From assembly GCA_036338025.1 (NCBI GenBank), contig JAYZDB010000133.1, positions 1-13,515 of the forward strand: 13,515 nt of DNA, read 5' to 3'. The stretch is from JAYZDB01 sp036338025 (GTDB lineage: Bacteria; Planctomycetota; UBA1135; UBA2386). The notes under the pieces are model-generated. The model had not been told where the DNA came from. It saw nothing but the letters and a program-made list of their open reading frames with translations, and did not search any database. The position numbers and the translations under genes are program-made. The stretch's first letter is position 1, and the number at the start of each line of letters is the position of its first letter. This document shows, one piece after another, positions 7,408-13,130 of the stretch.

Positions 7408-8025
7408 TCAAGCGCTGTACAACTCGAGGTCGAGGATTCTGTCCATCACCGCCGGCTCCACCGCCGCCGGTCGTTGGCCGCGTCGTATCTCGTTGCGGAT
7501 GGAGGTCGCTGACACTTCGTCGGGTTCGATAACGAGGACGTGTTCGAGCAGCCTGCCGATCTCGGCGTCCGAGAGGTCGAGATTCGCCAGGTCGCTACGG
7601 GTGGTGGGGGCGCCGATTCGCGGAATGGTCACCAAGGTGGCGGCGTCCAGGAGCTGGCGGTACTGGTGCCATTGGTCCAGCGTTCGCAAGTTGTCTGCTC
7701 CGAGCAGCCAGAACAGGCAGCGTCCCGGGAATTGGGTCTGCACTGCGGCCAGGGTGTCGATGGTGTACGCGGGCCCGCTCTGTAGCGTGTCCAGATCGCT
7801 GACCGTGACCCCGGGGAGTCCACCGAAGGCGATCTGGCAGAGTTCCAGACGGGCGGCGGCGGGCGCCAGGTCGGCCGGGTCCTTCAGGGGGTGGTGGCCG
7901 GTCGGCAGGATCAGGGTCTGGCAGACTGGCAACACGGCCTGGGCGTGGCGCAGAACCCGGTGGTGGCTGCGGTGCGGTGGGTTGAACGCTCCGCCGAACA
8001 GCAGGACTCCGTCGGACCCATTCAT
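7408..8025 (-). CDS. nadD: Nicotinate-nucleotide adenylyltransferase (NadD)
   Basis: The 205-residue enzyme joins ATP and nicotinate mononucleotide to form deamido-NAD, the penultimate step of NAD synthesis in the cytosol. The nucleotidyltransferase signature is at the N-terminus: GGAFNPPHRSH, residues 11-21. The second motif of the family (HxGH) reads HRSH here, with Ser in place of the usual Gly. The phosphate-binding Lys is likely K48 (HHPLKD), LLGADN is at 107-112 and the ISTxxIR-type motif is SATSIR at 172-177. Length is typical. ATG 8025 fits the family N-terminus. No Shine-Dalgarno precedes it, and TAGGCT (TANNNT type) lies 9 nt upstream, suggesting a very short leader. The membrane transferase gene follows with a 2-nt gap or a 4-nt overlap, depending on its start. 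Confidence 0.95.
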   Translation of the reverse strand: MNGSDGVLLFGGAFNPPHRSHHRVLRHAQAVLPVCQTLILPTGHHPLKDPADLAPAAARLELCQIAFGGLPGVTVSDLDTLQSGPAYTIDTLAAVQTQFPGRCLFWLLGADNLRTLDQWHQYRQLLDAATLVTIPRIGAPTTRSDLANLDLSDAEIGRLLEHVLVIEPDEVSATSIRNEIRRGQRPAAVEPAVMDRILDLELYSA

Positions 8026-8034
8026 GGTCTAGTA

Positions 8035-8046
8035 AGCCTATACAAT
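8035..8046. promoter_or_regulatory. Back-to-back -10-like boxes between nadD and the lipoprotein gene
   Basis: On the minus strand 8040-8035 reads TAGGCT, 9 nt before the nadD ATG. On the plus strand 8041-8046 reads TACAAT, 5 of 6 to consensus, which could begin transcription near 8053 into the structured leader. Neither has a convincing -35 at normal spacing. Confidence 0.3.
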
Positions 8047-8052
8047 GTCGCT

Positions 8053-8062
8053 AGTTGCAACT
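8053..8062. repeat. Perfect 10-bp palindrome
   Basis: AGTTGCAACT is a perfect palindrome just beyond the back-to-back -10-like boxes, between two divergent genes. A small dimeric regulator could bind it, but a 10-bp palindrome can also arise by chance. Confidence 0.35.
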
Positions 8063-8281
8063 GATCGCCTGGGAAAGTGGTGGTCTTCTCGGCGAACCGG
8101 GCTGGTGCGCGCCGGACGGTCCCGCCACCAGCCCTAGGTTGGCGAACCAGCGGGAATTGCACAACCGCTGGGTTTCGAACCTTCACAATTCCCGCCGGCC
8201 GCCGGCGGGCTTGCGATCGGCAAAAGCAAGTTGCGAAATACACTTAGGGGAGCTACGGTGCGCAGCCCCTCGCTGATGGTG

Positions 8282-8289
8282 CCCCCCCC
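8282..8289 (+). repeat. C8 homopolymer tract
   Basis: Eight consecutive C residues lie 59 nt before the lipoprotein ATG. It is the longest mononucleotide run I noticed in the window. Such runs can slip during replication and alter leader length. Confidence 0.8.
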
Positions 8290-8334
8290 TGAGGTGCCGC
8301 GGCGAGCGCTCCAAAGTCCCCTCCCCTCTGCACG

Positions 8335-8338
8335 AAGG
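8335..8338 (+). promoter_or_regulatory. Ribosome binding site of the lipoprotein gene
   Basis: AAGG sits 10 nt before ATG 8349, a slightly long but workable spacing. It supports this ATG, which also begins the lipoprotein signal peptide. Confidence 0.5.
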
Positions 8339-8348
8339 TACTGCCGAA

Positions 8349-8714
8349 ATGCGCACTCTCGCACTCCTCGCACTGGTTTGCTGTCTGCCCGCTTGCTCGA
8401 TCACCTGGAAGGGTGGAGGTCTGGGCGTCACCCAGGAGCAGCGGAAGGCGGACATCCAGGATGTCTACGCCCTCTCCAACGCCTACGAGCTGAACGCCTA
8501 CTTCGCCAACCAGCGACGACGCTCGATGGGCCGGGCCAACGCTTTTGGTCGCGATCTGATGGCGATTCAAGAGACCTTGGACCGTCATTTCTTCAACTAC
8601 TCCGACACCGATCCTTACATCAACCACGAGACCGACACCTACCTGCTCGACCACCTGCACCGTTACACGGTCGACTGGGCGGTCAACAACGAGATGGTGC
8701 GCGTCTGGCGCTAG
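8349..8714 (+). CDS. Small hypothetical lipoprotein
   Basis: The 121-residue product begins with a short signal peptide: Arg at 2, a Leu/Ala-rich core and the lipobox LPAC at 13-16. Signal peptidase II would cleave before Cys16, which becomes lipidated. Ser at +2 favours the outer membrane by the Lol rule known from enterobacteria. The mature 106 residues are charged, mostly helical in character and rich in Tyr, Asn and Asp (SNAYELNAYFANQ, NYSDTDPYINHETDTYL). No catalytic motif is visible and I do not recognise the family. It stands alone: a long structured leader precedes it and a strong intrinsic terminator follows 30 nt after the stop, so it is probably transcribed as a single short mRNA. 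The neighbours give no functional clue. Confidence 0.8.
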   Translation: MRTLALLALVCCLPACSITWKGGGLGVTQEQRKADIQDVYALSNAYELNAYFANQRRRSMGRANAFGRDLMAIQETLDRHFFNYSDTDPYINHETDTYLLDHLHRYTVDWAVNNEMVRVWR

Positions 8715-8744
8715 GACGTCACGTGGCGTAGGTCACGCAAGCTG

Positions 8745-8782
8745 AGCCACCGGCACTCGTAGAGTTCGGTGGCTTTGTTGTG
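8745..8782 (+). terminator. Intrinsic terminator of the lipoprotein gene
   Basis: A perfect 8-bp stem AGCCACCG (8745-8752) pairs with CGGTGGCT (8767-8774). An inner ACTC/GAGT stem closes a GTA loop. TTGTTGTG follows, a T-rich though interrupted tail. On the minus strand the hairpin has no T tract, so it serves the plus-strand lipoprotein gene and not rsmG. Confidence 0.75.
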
Positions 8783-8821
8783 TACGGAGTGAGCTGGTCT
8801 GGGGTAGCCGAGGTTCGATGG

Positions 8822-9412
8822 CTAGCGCTTTCGGTAGCAGGCGAGTTGCCGCCGCCGGGCTGCCGGTTCCGGCAGGTCGTAGTCGAGGGTCTGGACCAAT
8901 TCGACTCCGGTGAGTCTGGCCGGCGCCGCGGTGTGCTCGTCGAGCCACAACACCAGGTGGCCACCGGGACTCATCAAGGGGCTGGCCAGATCGGCGACCC
9001 TGGCTGGTTTGCCAACTGCCCGCGCGGCTACCAGATCAAACTTCGCCAGCAGGTCGGGGTGGGTGCGTGGGGCCTGCTCGGCGTCCACGTGCACCGTCGT
9101 GATGTTGGTGATGCCGGTGGTCGACAAGACCCGTTCGATCGCCAGCAACTTCTTGCGGGTGCGGTCGAGCAGGGTGATAGCGGCCGTCGGGTAGACGAAG
9201 CGCAGCGCCAGGCCCGGGAAACCGTTGCCGCTACCGAGGTCGAGGCACTCACTCGGAGGCTTGGGCAGGCTCAGGCCCTGGATCGCCAGGCTGTCGAGCA
9301 CGTGCAGAACTCGCGCCGTCGCCAGGTCGCGGACGCCGGTCAGGTTGATCTGCTGGTTCTCGACCAGCAGCGCACGCAGGAACGGCTCGAGTGTCTCGGT
9401 GCCGATCGCCAC
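8822..9412 (-). CDS. rsmG: 16S rRNA (guanine527-N7)-methyltransferase RsmG
   Basis: The 196-residue enzyme (also called GidB) methylates N7 of G527 in the 530 loop of 16S rRNA using S-adenosylmethionine. N-terminal helices carry INLTGVRD (22-29) and HVLDSL (37-42), matching the family's NLTAIRD and HxxDSL. The SAM-binding loop LDLGSGNGFPGL is at 57-68, with LLDRTRKK as the acidic motif II region and DLVAARAVG as the family's SRA-type motif. The length is slightly below the usual 200-215, the loss being at the C-terminus. GTG 9412 starts 4 nt after the symporter stop, so rsmG is probably the second gene of that transcript. In many bacteria rsmG sits with mnmG and parAB near the origin; here it is next to a transporter. 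Loss of this enzyme gives low-level streptomycin resistance in several species. Confidence 0.94.
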   Translation of the reverse strand: MAIGTETLEPFLRALLVENQQINLTGVRDLATARVLHVLDSLAIQGLSLPKPPSECLDLGSGNGFPGLALRFVYPTAAITLLDRTRKKLLAIERVLSTTGITNITTVHVDAEQAPRTHPDLLAKFDLVAARAVGKPARVADLASPLMSPGGHLVLWLDEHTAAPARLTGVELVQTLDYDLPEPAARRRQLACYRKR

Positions 9413-9416
9413 GTGC

Positions 9417-11189
9417 CTACTTGTAGGTCTCGAACTCGCCAGCGTTCCGCTTCTGCTCGTACTCGTCGAGACCCTGCTTGACGTGCCCTTGCAGGAAGTA
9501 GAGGCCGAGGATGTTGGGGAAGGCCATCAGCAGGATCATCAGGTCGCCGAACTCCAGCACGTTTTGGGCGGTGATCACCGAACCGAGGACCACGAACACC
9601 AGGAACAGGACCTTGAAGATTATCGAGGAGCCCTGGCCGAACAGGTTGGTCCAGCAACGCTCGCCGTAGTAGGACCAGGAGATCATCGTCGAGAAGGCGA
9701 ACAACATCACCGCCACCATCAGCACCCAGGGGAACCAACCGGCCAGTGCCGGGACGGACTGGAACGCGACGCTGGTGAGCGCGGCGCCCTCCTTGCCGGC
9801 TACCAGTTTCGCGGTCTCGGTCTGATCGCCGGTGTAGACTCCGGTGATGACGATGACCAGGGCGGTCATCGTGCAGATTACGATCGTGTCGATGAAGGGT
9901 TCGAGCAGGGCGACGACACCTTCGCGGACCGGATAGGCGGTCTTGGCTGCGGAGTGGGCGATGGCTGCCGATCCGATCCCCGCCTCGTTGGAGAACGCGG
10001 CCCGCTGGAACCCCATCACCAGTGAGCCGATGGCGCCACCGTAGATTGCGTTGCCAGTGAAGGCACCACCGAAGATCGCACCGAAGGCCGGGCCGACCAT
10101 GTCGATGTTGAGCACCAGGATGGTCAGGCTGCCGAGGATGTAGATGCCGCACATGGTCGGGACGATCTTCTCGGCGGTCTGGGCGATGCGCTTGAAGCCG
10201 CCGATGATCACCACTGCCACTGCGGCCGCCTTCACCAAGCCGTAGACGTAGCCGTGTTCGGCGAAGAACGGGACCTTCTCCTTGAGGATGCCCAAGGACT
10301 GGTTGACCTGGAAGGCGTTGCCGCCGGCCAGGCTGCCGCCGATGCAGAACACCGTGAACACGATCGCCAGCACCATACCCAGGCCGCCCAGGCCCTTCTC
10401 TGCCAGGCCGTCGCTGAGGTAGTGCATCGGGCCACCGGAGACCCGGCCCTGGTCGTCGATCTTGCGGAACTTCTGGCCGAGGGTGCACTCGGTGAACTTC
10501 AGGGTCATTCCCAGAAAGCCGGCGACGATCATCCAGAACGTCGCACCCGGACCGCCGACCATCACTGCGATGGCGACGCCGGCGATGTTGCCCAGGCCGA
10601 CGGTCGCCGACAGGGCCGAGGACAGGGCCTGGAAGTGGGTGACCTCACCGGCATCCGCCGGGTTGGTGTACTTGCCACGTACCACCGCGATGGCGTGGCC
10701 GAACAGGCGCAGGTTGACGAAGCCCATGCGGGCGGTGAAGAACACCGCCGCCAGCACCAACCAGAGCACCACGATCGGGACCTTGGTCTGCACCGCTTTG
10801 CCCTGCTTGTTCAGCAGGTAGACCGGCAGGAGTTGTGGTTGGCCGTCGAGGTCCAGGACCTGCTTGCCGTCCTCATCGGTGATGTACAGCGTTTCGCCGT
10901 TGGGGCCGGTGGCGTAGAGCGTGTTGCCGTCCTTGTCCTTGATAGCGGTCTTGTCATCGGAGATCCCGATGAACGGACCGATGTTGTAGAACGGAACAAA
11001 CATCATGAAGTCGAGCGCCTTCTTGAACGCCTCGTCGACCGACTGCTGCCAGTCACCTTCCTGCTCGGCGGGGGCCTCCTGCCTTGGTGCTTCCTGGCTC
11101 GTCGGCACCGGTTCGGTGTCTTGGGCCAGGACCGGGGCGGTGAAGATGGCGGCGAGAAGAAGGACGTTGAGGAGGGATTGCAGACGCAT
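9417..11189 (-). CDS. AGCS-family sodium:alanine/glycine symporter with N-terminal periplasmic domain
   Basis: The 590-residue inner-membrane protein imports a small amino acid, typically alanine or glycine, with Na+. The signature SALSATVGLGNIAGVA lies near residues 190-205, and FSNEAGIGSAAIAHSA with the following PVREGVVALLEPF is the second conserved block. About ten hydrophobic segments start at residue 138 (VPIVVLWLVLAAVFF). The N-terminus is unusual: a cleavable signal-like segment (1-22, VLA before Q23), a Glu/Pro/Gln-rich spacer to about 45, a helix like the family's pre-TM1 helix (47-68), then some 60 residues of short beta-like repeats (DGNTLY, NGETLY, DGKQVLDLDG) before the first core helix. 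AGCS proteins are usually about 440-540 residues and lack this insert. ATG 11189 has GAGG 4 nt upstream. rsmG follows after 4 nt. Family certain, substrate inferred. Confidence 0.92.
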   Translation of the reverse strand: MRLQSLLNVLLLAAIFTAPVLAQDTEPVPTSQEAPRQEAPAEQEGDWQQSVDEAFKKALDFMMFVPFYNIGPFIGISDDKTAIKDKDGNTLYATGPNGETLYITDEDGKQVLDLDGQPQLLPVYLLNKQGKAVQTKVPIVVLWLVLAAVFFTARMGFVNLRLFGHAIAVVRGKYTNPADAGEVTHFQALSSALSATVGLGNIAGVAIAVMVGGPGATFWMIVAGFLGMTLKFTECTLGQKFRKIDDQGRVSGGPMHYLSDGLAEKGLGGLGMVLAIVFTVFCIGGSLAGGNAFQVNQSLGILKEKVPFFAEHGYVYGLVKAAAVAVVIIGGFKRIAQTAEKIVPTMCGIYILGSLTILVLNIDMVGPAFGAIFGGAFTGNAIYGGAIGSLVMGFQRAAFSNEAGIGSAAIAHSAAKTAYPVREGVVALLEPFIDTIVICTMTALVIVITGVYTGDQTETAKLVAGKEGAALTSVAFQSVPALAGWFPWVLMVAVMLFAFSTMISWSYYGERCWTNLFGQGSSIIFKVLFLVFVVLGSVITAQNVLEFGDLMILLMAFPNILGLYFLQGHVKQGLDEYEQKRNAGEFETYK

Positions 11190-11193
11190 CGGG

Positions 11194-11197
11194 CCTC
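11194..11197 (-). promoter_or_regulatory. Ribosome binding site of the symporter gene
   Basis: GAGG on the minus strand, 4 nt before ATG 11189, is a good sequence at short spacing. A GATACT about 20 nt upstream of the ATG (11215-11210) could be the -10 box, but no -35 is evident. Confidence 0.4.
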
Positions 11198-11222
11198 TGG
11201 TCGAGCGGTAGTATCGATGGGC

Positions 11223-11238
11223 AGGCCGGTTTCGGCCT
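11223..11238. repeat. 6-bp hairpin between miaA and the symporter gene
   Basis: AGGCCG, a GTTT loop and CGGCCT form a perfect short stem in the 97-bp gap after the miaA stop. No T tract follows on the minus strand, so it is a weak terminator candidate at best. It might instead mark a regulator site upstream of the GATACT box. Confidence 0.35.
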
Positions 11239-11286
11239 TCCCTCAGAACGGGACTGTGCGGATCTTGTCCGCTGTTCGGCCCTCGA

Positions 11287-12243
11287 TCAACTCCCGGCCG
11301 TGAATCGCTCGGTCAAGTCTGCCACCGAGGTCCCGGGATCGAACCACTGGACCTCGGGGATCCGTCGGAGCCAGCTGGTCTGCCGTCGGATCAGGCGGTG
11401 TGTGCTGCGTCGGATCATGTTGCGCAGCTCTTCGATGTCCTTGTATCCCACTTCCAGGTGGTGGAGGCACTGGGCATAGCCGATGGCGGCAGCGGCGGTG
11501 TTCGAGAAGCCACTGTCGTCTTGAATGCTCGCCACCTCCTCGAGCAGGCCCGCGTCCAACATCGCGCTGGTGCGGACCTTGACCCGGTCCTGGAGTTCTT
11601 CGCGGTCGCGGCTGACGGCTGCAATCCGGCATGGCACCCGCCACCCGTCCGACTCGAACTGTTGTCGCTGCTGCGAGATCGGCTGGCCGGTCAACTCGAA
11701 GTACTCGAGCGCCCGCACCTGCCGCTTGTGGTCGTTTTGGTGGATGCGTTGGGCAGCCTCGGCGTCGACCTTGGCCAGGCGTCGATACAGCACCCCGGGC
11801 TCGGCCGCCTCGTCTGCCACCAGCTGTGCGCGTAGACCTGGTTGGGCTGCCGGGCCTTCCATCATGCCCTTGAAGAAGGCCATCAGGTAGAGCGGCGTGC
11901 CGCCGACAAACAGCGGTTGCCGGCCGCGCGATCGCACTTCATCCACCGCTGCAGTGGCCGCCGAACACCATCGGCTGGTGTCGAAGTCCTGGTCGGGTTC
12001 GACCAGATCGATCAGGTGGTGGGGGACCCTCGCGCGGGCGGAGTCCGATGGCTTGGCGGTGCCGATGTCCATCCGGCGGTAGACCGCCATGGAGTCCATG
12101 GACAGGATTTCGAGCTGCTCGGATTCCGCCAGACGCAGGGCCAGATCGGTCTTGCCGGCGGCGGTCGGGCCGGTCAGAACCCAGATCGGCTCGGGGCTTG
12201 TCTCAGGGCTGGGCTCAGCGGTGTGGGGCTTGGCGGCGGGCAT
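11287..12243 (-). CDS. miaA: tRNA dimethylallyltransferase (MiaA)
   Basis: The 318-residue enzyme transfers a dimethylallyl group to N6 of A37 in tRNAs that read codons beginning with U. The P-loop is GPTAAGKT at 25-32. The tRNA and Asp-binding segment MDSMAVYRRMDIGTAKP follows, then HHLID, VGGTPLYLMAF (most members read GGTGLYL), NDHKRQVRALE and GYAQ, all in family order. The C-terminal helices that clasp tRNA are present (RRSTHRLIRRQTSWLRR). The N-terminus carries a Pro/Glu-rich stretch of about 18 residues before the Rossmann-like core. ATG 12243 is chosen over GTG 12288, because a consensus -10 box (TATAAT) lies inside that longer version. No Shine-Dalgarno precedes ATG 12243, and the predicted leader is only about 6 nt. 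It is divergent from the phosphoesterase gene. Confidence 0.95.
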   Translation of the reverse strand: MPAAKPHTAEPSPETSPEPIWVLTGPTAAGKTDLALRLAESEQLEILSMDSMAVYRRMDIGTAKPSDSARARVPHHLIDLVEPDQDFDTSRWCSAATAAVDEVRSRGRQPLFVGGTPLYLMAFFKGMMEGPAAQPGLRAQLVADEAAEPGVLYRRLAKVDAEAAQRIHQNDHKRQVRALEYFELTGQPISQQRQQFESDGWRVPCRIAAVSRDREELQDRVKVRTSAMLDAGLLEEVASIQDDSGFSNTAAAAIGYAQCLHHLEVGYKDIEELRNMIRRSTHRLIRRQTSWLRRIPEVQWFDPGTSVADLTERFTAGS

Positions 12244-12256
12244 CGGTGAGGGGGTG

Positions 12257-12262
12257 ATTATA
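12257..12262 (-). promoter_or_regulatory. miaA -10 box
   Basis: On the minus strand this reads TATAAT, a perfect consensus, 13 nt before ATG 12243. Transcription would start about 6 nt before the ATG. A TTGTGG upstream with a 15-nt spacer may be the -35, or CCTTGT at 17 nt. Confidence 0.6.
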
Positions 12263-12267
12263 GAGGC

Positions 12268-12289
12268 TGTGCCTTTTCCACAAGGCACA
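12268..12289. repeat. Perfect 8+6+8 inverted repeat between divergent miaA and phosphoesterase genes
   Basis: TGTGCCTT (12268-12275) and AAGGCACA (12282-12289) flank TTCCAC. The repeat lies almost midway between the miaA -10 box and the TACCTT of the plus-strand gene, so it covers both expected -35 regions. A dimeric regulator bound there could control both genes. Confidence 0.6.
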
Positions 12290-12296
12290 CCACCGC

Positions 12297-12302
12297 TACC
12301 TT
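12297..12302 (+). promoter_or_regulatory. Candidate -10 box of the phosphoesterase gene
   Basis: TACCTT (TANNNT type) lies 9 nt before ATG 12312, with a weak TTTTCC -35 candidate 17 nt upstream. The leader would be only 2-3 nt, and no Shine-Dalgarno is present. Confidence 0.35.
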
Positions 12303-12311
12303 CCTGCGCCG

Positions 12312-13067
12312 ATGATCGCCTTCATCTCCGATATCCACAGCAACACCGAGGCCCTCGGCCAGGTCCTCAAGAAGATCGAAGAGCTCGGTGCCGAGCGCAC
12401 GATCTGCCTCGGCGATGTGATCGGTTACGGGCCGGAACCCCGCGCGACCCTGCAGACGATCATGGATGTCTGCGAGCGCAGCATCATCGGCAACCATGAG
12501 CACGGGTCGATGTTCTACGCCTCCGACTTCAACCCGCGGGCCCGCGCTGCCCTCGACTGGACCCGCGATCAGCTCAACCGGCGGGACTGCGACCGGTCGG
12601 AGAACATGGGCTTTTGGAACTACCTCGGCGACATGGCCGAGCGGTATCGAGAGGACAACTTCCTGCTGGTCCACGGCTCGCCACGCGACCCGGTTCGGGA
12701 GTACATGGTGCCGGCGGATGGCCAGGACAAGGCCAAGCTGGCGGGCTGCTTCGAGTTGTTCGATGGGGCCCAGGTCTGCCTGGTGGGGCACAGCCACGTG
12801 CCCGGTGTCTACCCCGAATCCGGTGGTTTTCTGCGACCTGAGGAGATCGGCGATACCTACGACCTGGCTGGCAAGCGGGCGATGGTCAACGTCGGTTCGG
12901 TTGGCCAACCCCGGGATGGCGACCCGCGCGCATCGTTTGCGACCCTGGATGGCGAGACCGTGAGATTTTATCGGGTCGCCTACGATATCGAGGCGACCCA
13001 GCAGAAGATCCGGGCGGTGCCCGAGTTGCCTGACTACCTTGCGGATCGCCTGGCGCGCGGTCGCTGA
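12312..13067 (+). CDS. Calcineurin-like metallophosphoesterase
   Basis: The 251-residue protein has the complete two-metal phosphoesterase motif series: DIH at 7-9, GDVIGYGP at 34-41, GNHEHG at 60-65, HG at 121-122 and GHSH at 159-162. The order and small size fit the YfcE/MJ0936-like and ApaH-related group, which hydrolyses phosphodiesters or phosphomonoesters with Mn2+ or similar metals. A late NVGSVGQPRDGDPRASFA segment is also typical of this group, whose in vivo substrates are mostly unknown. There is no signal peptide, so it is cytoplasmic. ATG 12312 is immediately followed by the family start (IAFISDIHSN). There is no Shine-Dalgarno. It is divergent from miaA and 63 nt upstream of the YidC-like gene on the same strand, with no terminator hairpin seen in between, so read-through is possible. 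Confidence 0.93.
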   Translation: MIAFISDIHSNTEALGQVLKKIEELGAERTICLGDVIGYGPEPRATLQTIMDVCERSIIGNHEHGSMFYASDFNPRARAALDWTRDQLNRRDCDRSENMGFWNYLGDMAERYREDNFLLVHGSPRDPVREYMVPADGQDKAKLAGCFELFDGAQVCLVGHSHVPGVYPESGGFLRPEEIGDTYDLAGKRAMVNVGSVGQPRDGDPRASFATLDGETVRFYRVAYDIEATQQKIRAVPELPDYLADRLARGR

Positions 13068-13130
13068 TTTCCCAGCCCAACAAACCCCTCAAAGCCTTTC
13101 AGACCGGCGCCTCAGCCTGGCAAACCACCC

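Larger units (their letters stand above)
8026..8348 (+). other. 323-bp non-coding region with several hairpins upstream of the lipoprotein gene
   Basis: No credible gene is seen on either strand. On the plus strand it holds, in order: a palindrome at 8053-8062; a 9-bp stem GGGCTGGTG 8099-8107 with CACCAGCCC 8126-8134; a 10-bp stem GCGGGAATTG 8150-8159 with CAATTCCCGC 8186-8195; a 9-bp stem CCCGCCGGC 8191-8199 with GCCGGCGGG 8201-8209, which shares 5 bases with the previous right arm; a GC-rich hairpin at 8246-8270; and a C8 tract at 8282-8289. GGCGAACC occurs at 8091 and 8141, and TTGCGA at 8211 and 8231. The amount of pairing suggests a structured 5' leader or a small RNA. It matches no riboswitch, tRNA, tmRNA, SRP RNA or RNase P motif I know. 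Confidence 0.5.

Noticed and set aside
6500..8032. 510-codon plus-strand open frame
   Set aside because: It is antisense to the transferase and nadD genes, both with intact motifs. The translation is Gln/Arg/Ser-rich without a recognisable domain, as expected for a shadow frame in GC-rich DNA.
8170..8185. GGTTTCGAACC resembling a tRNA T-arm
   Set aside because: The 5-bp T stem does not pair properly, and no acceptor, D or anticodon arm can be drawn around it on either strand.
8055..8276. 73-codon plus-strand frame in the non-coding region
   Set aside because: It begins at a weak TTG without a ribosome binding site, has mixed composition and no motif, and covers the hairpins.
9340..10488. 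382-codon minus-strand open frame
   Set aside because: It is in another frame of the symporter gene on the same strand and extremely Arg/Pro/His-rich, a typical shadow.
10254..11303. 349-codon plus-strand open frame
   Set aside because: It is antisense to the AGCS symporter and has a His/Asp/Gln-rich composition with no domain.
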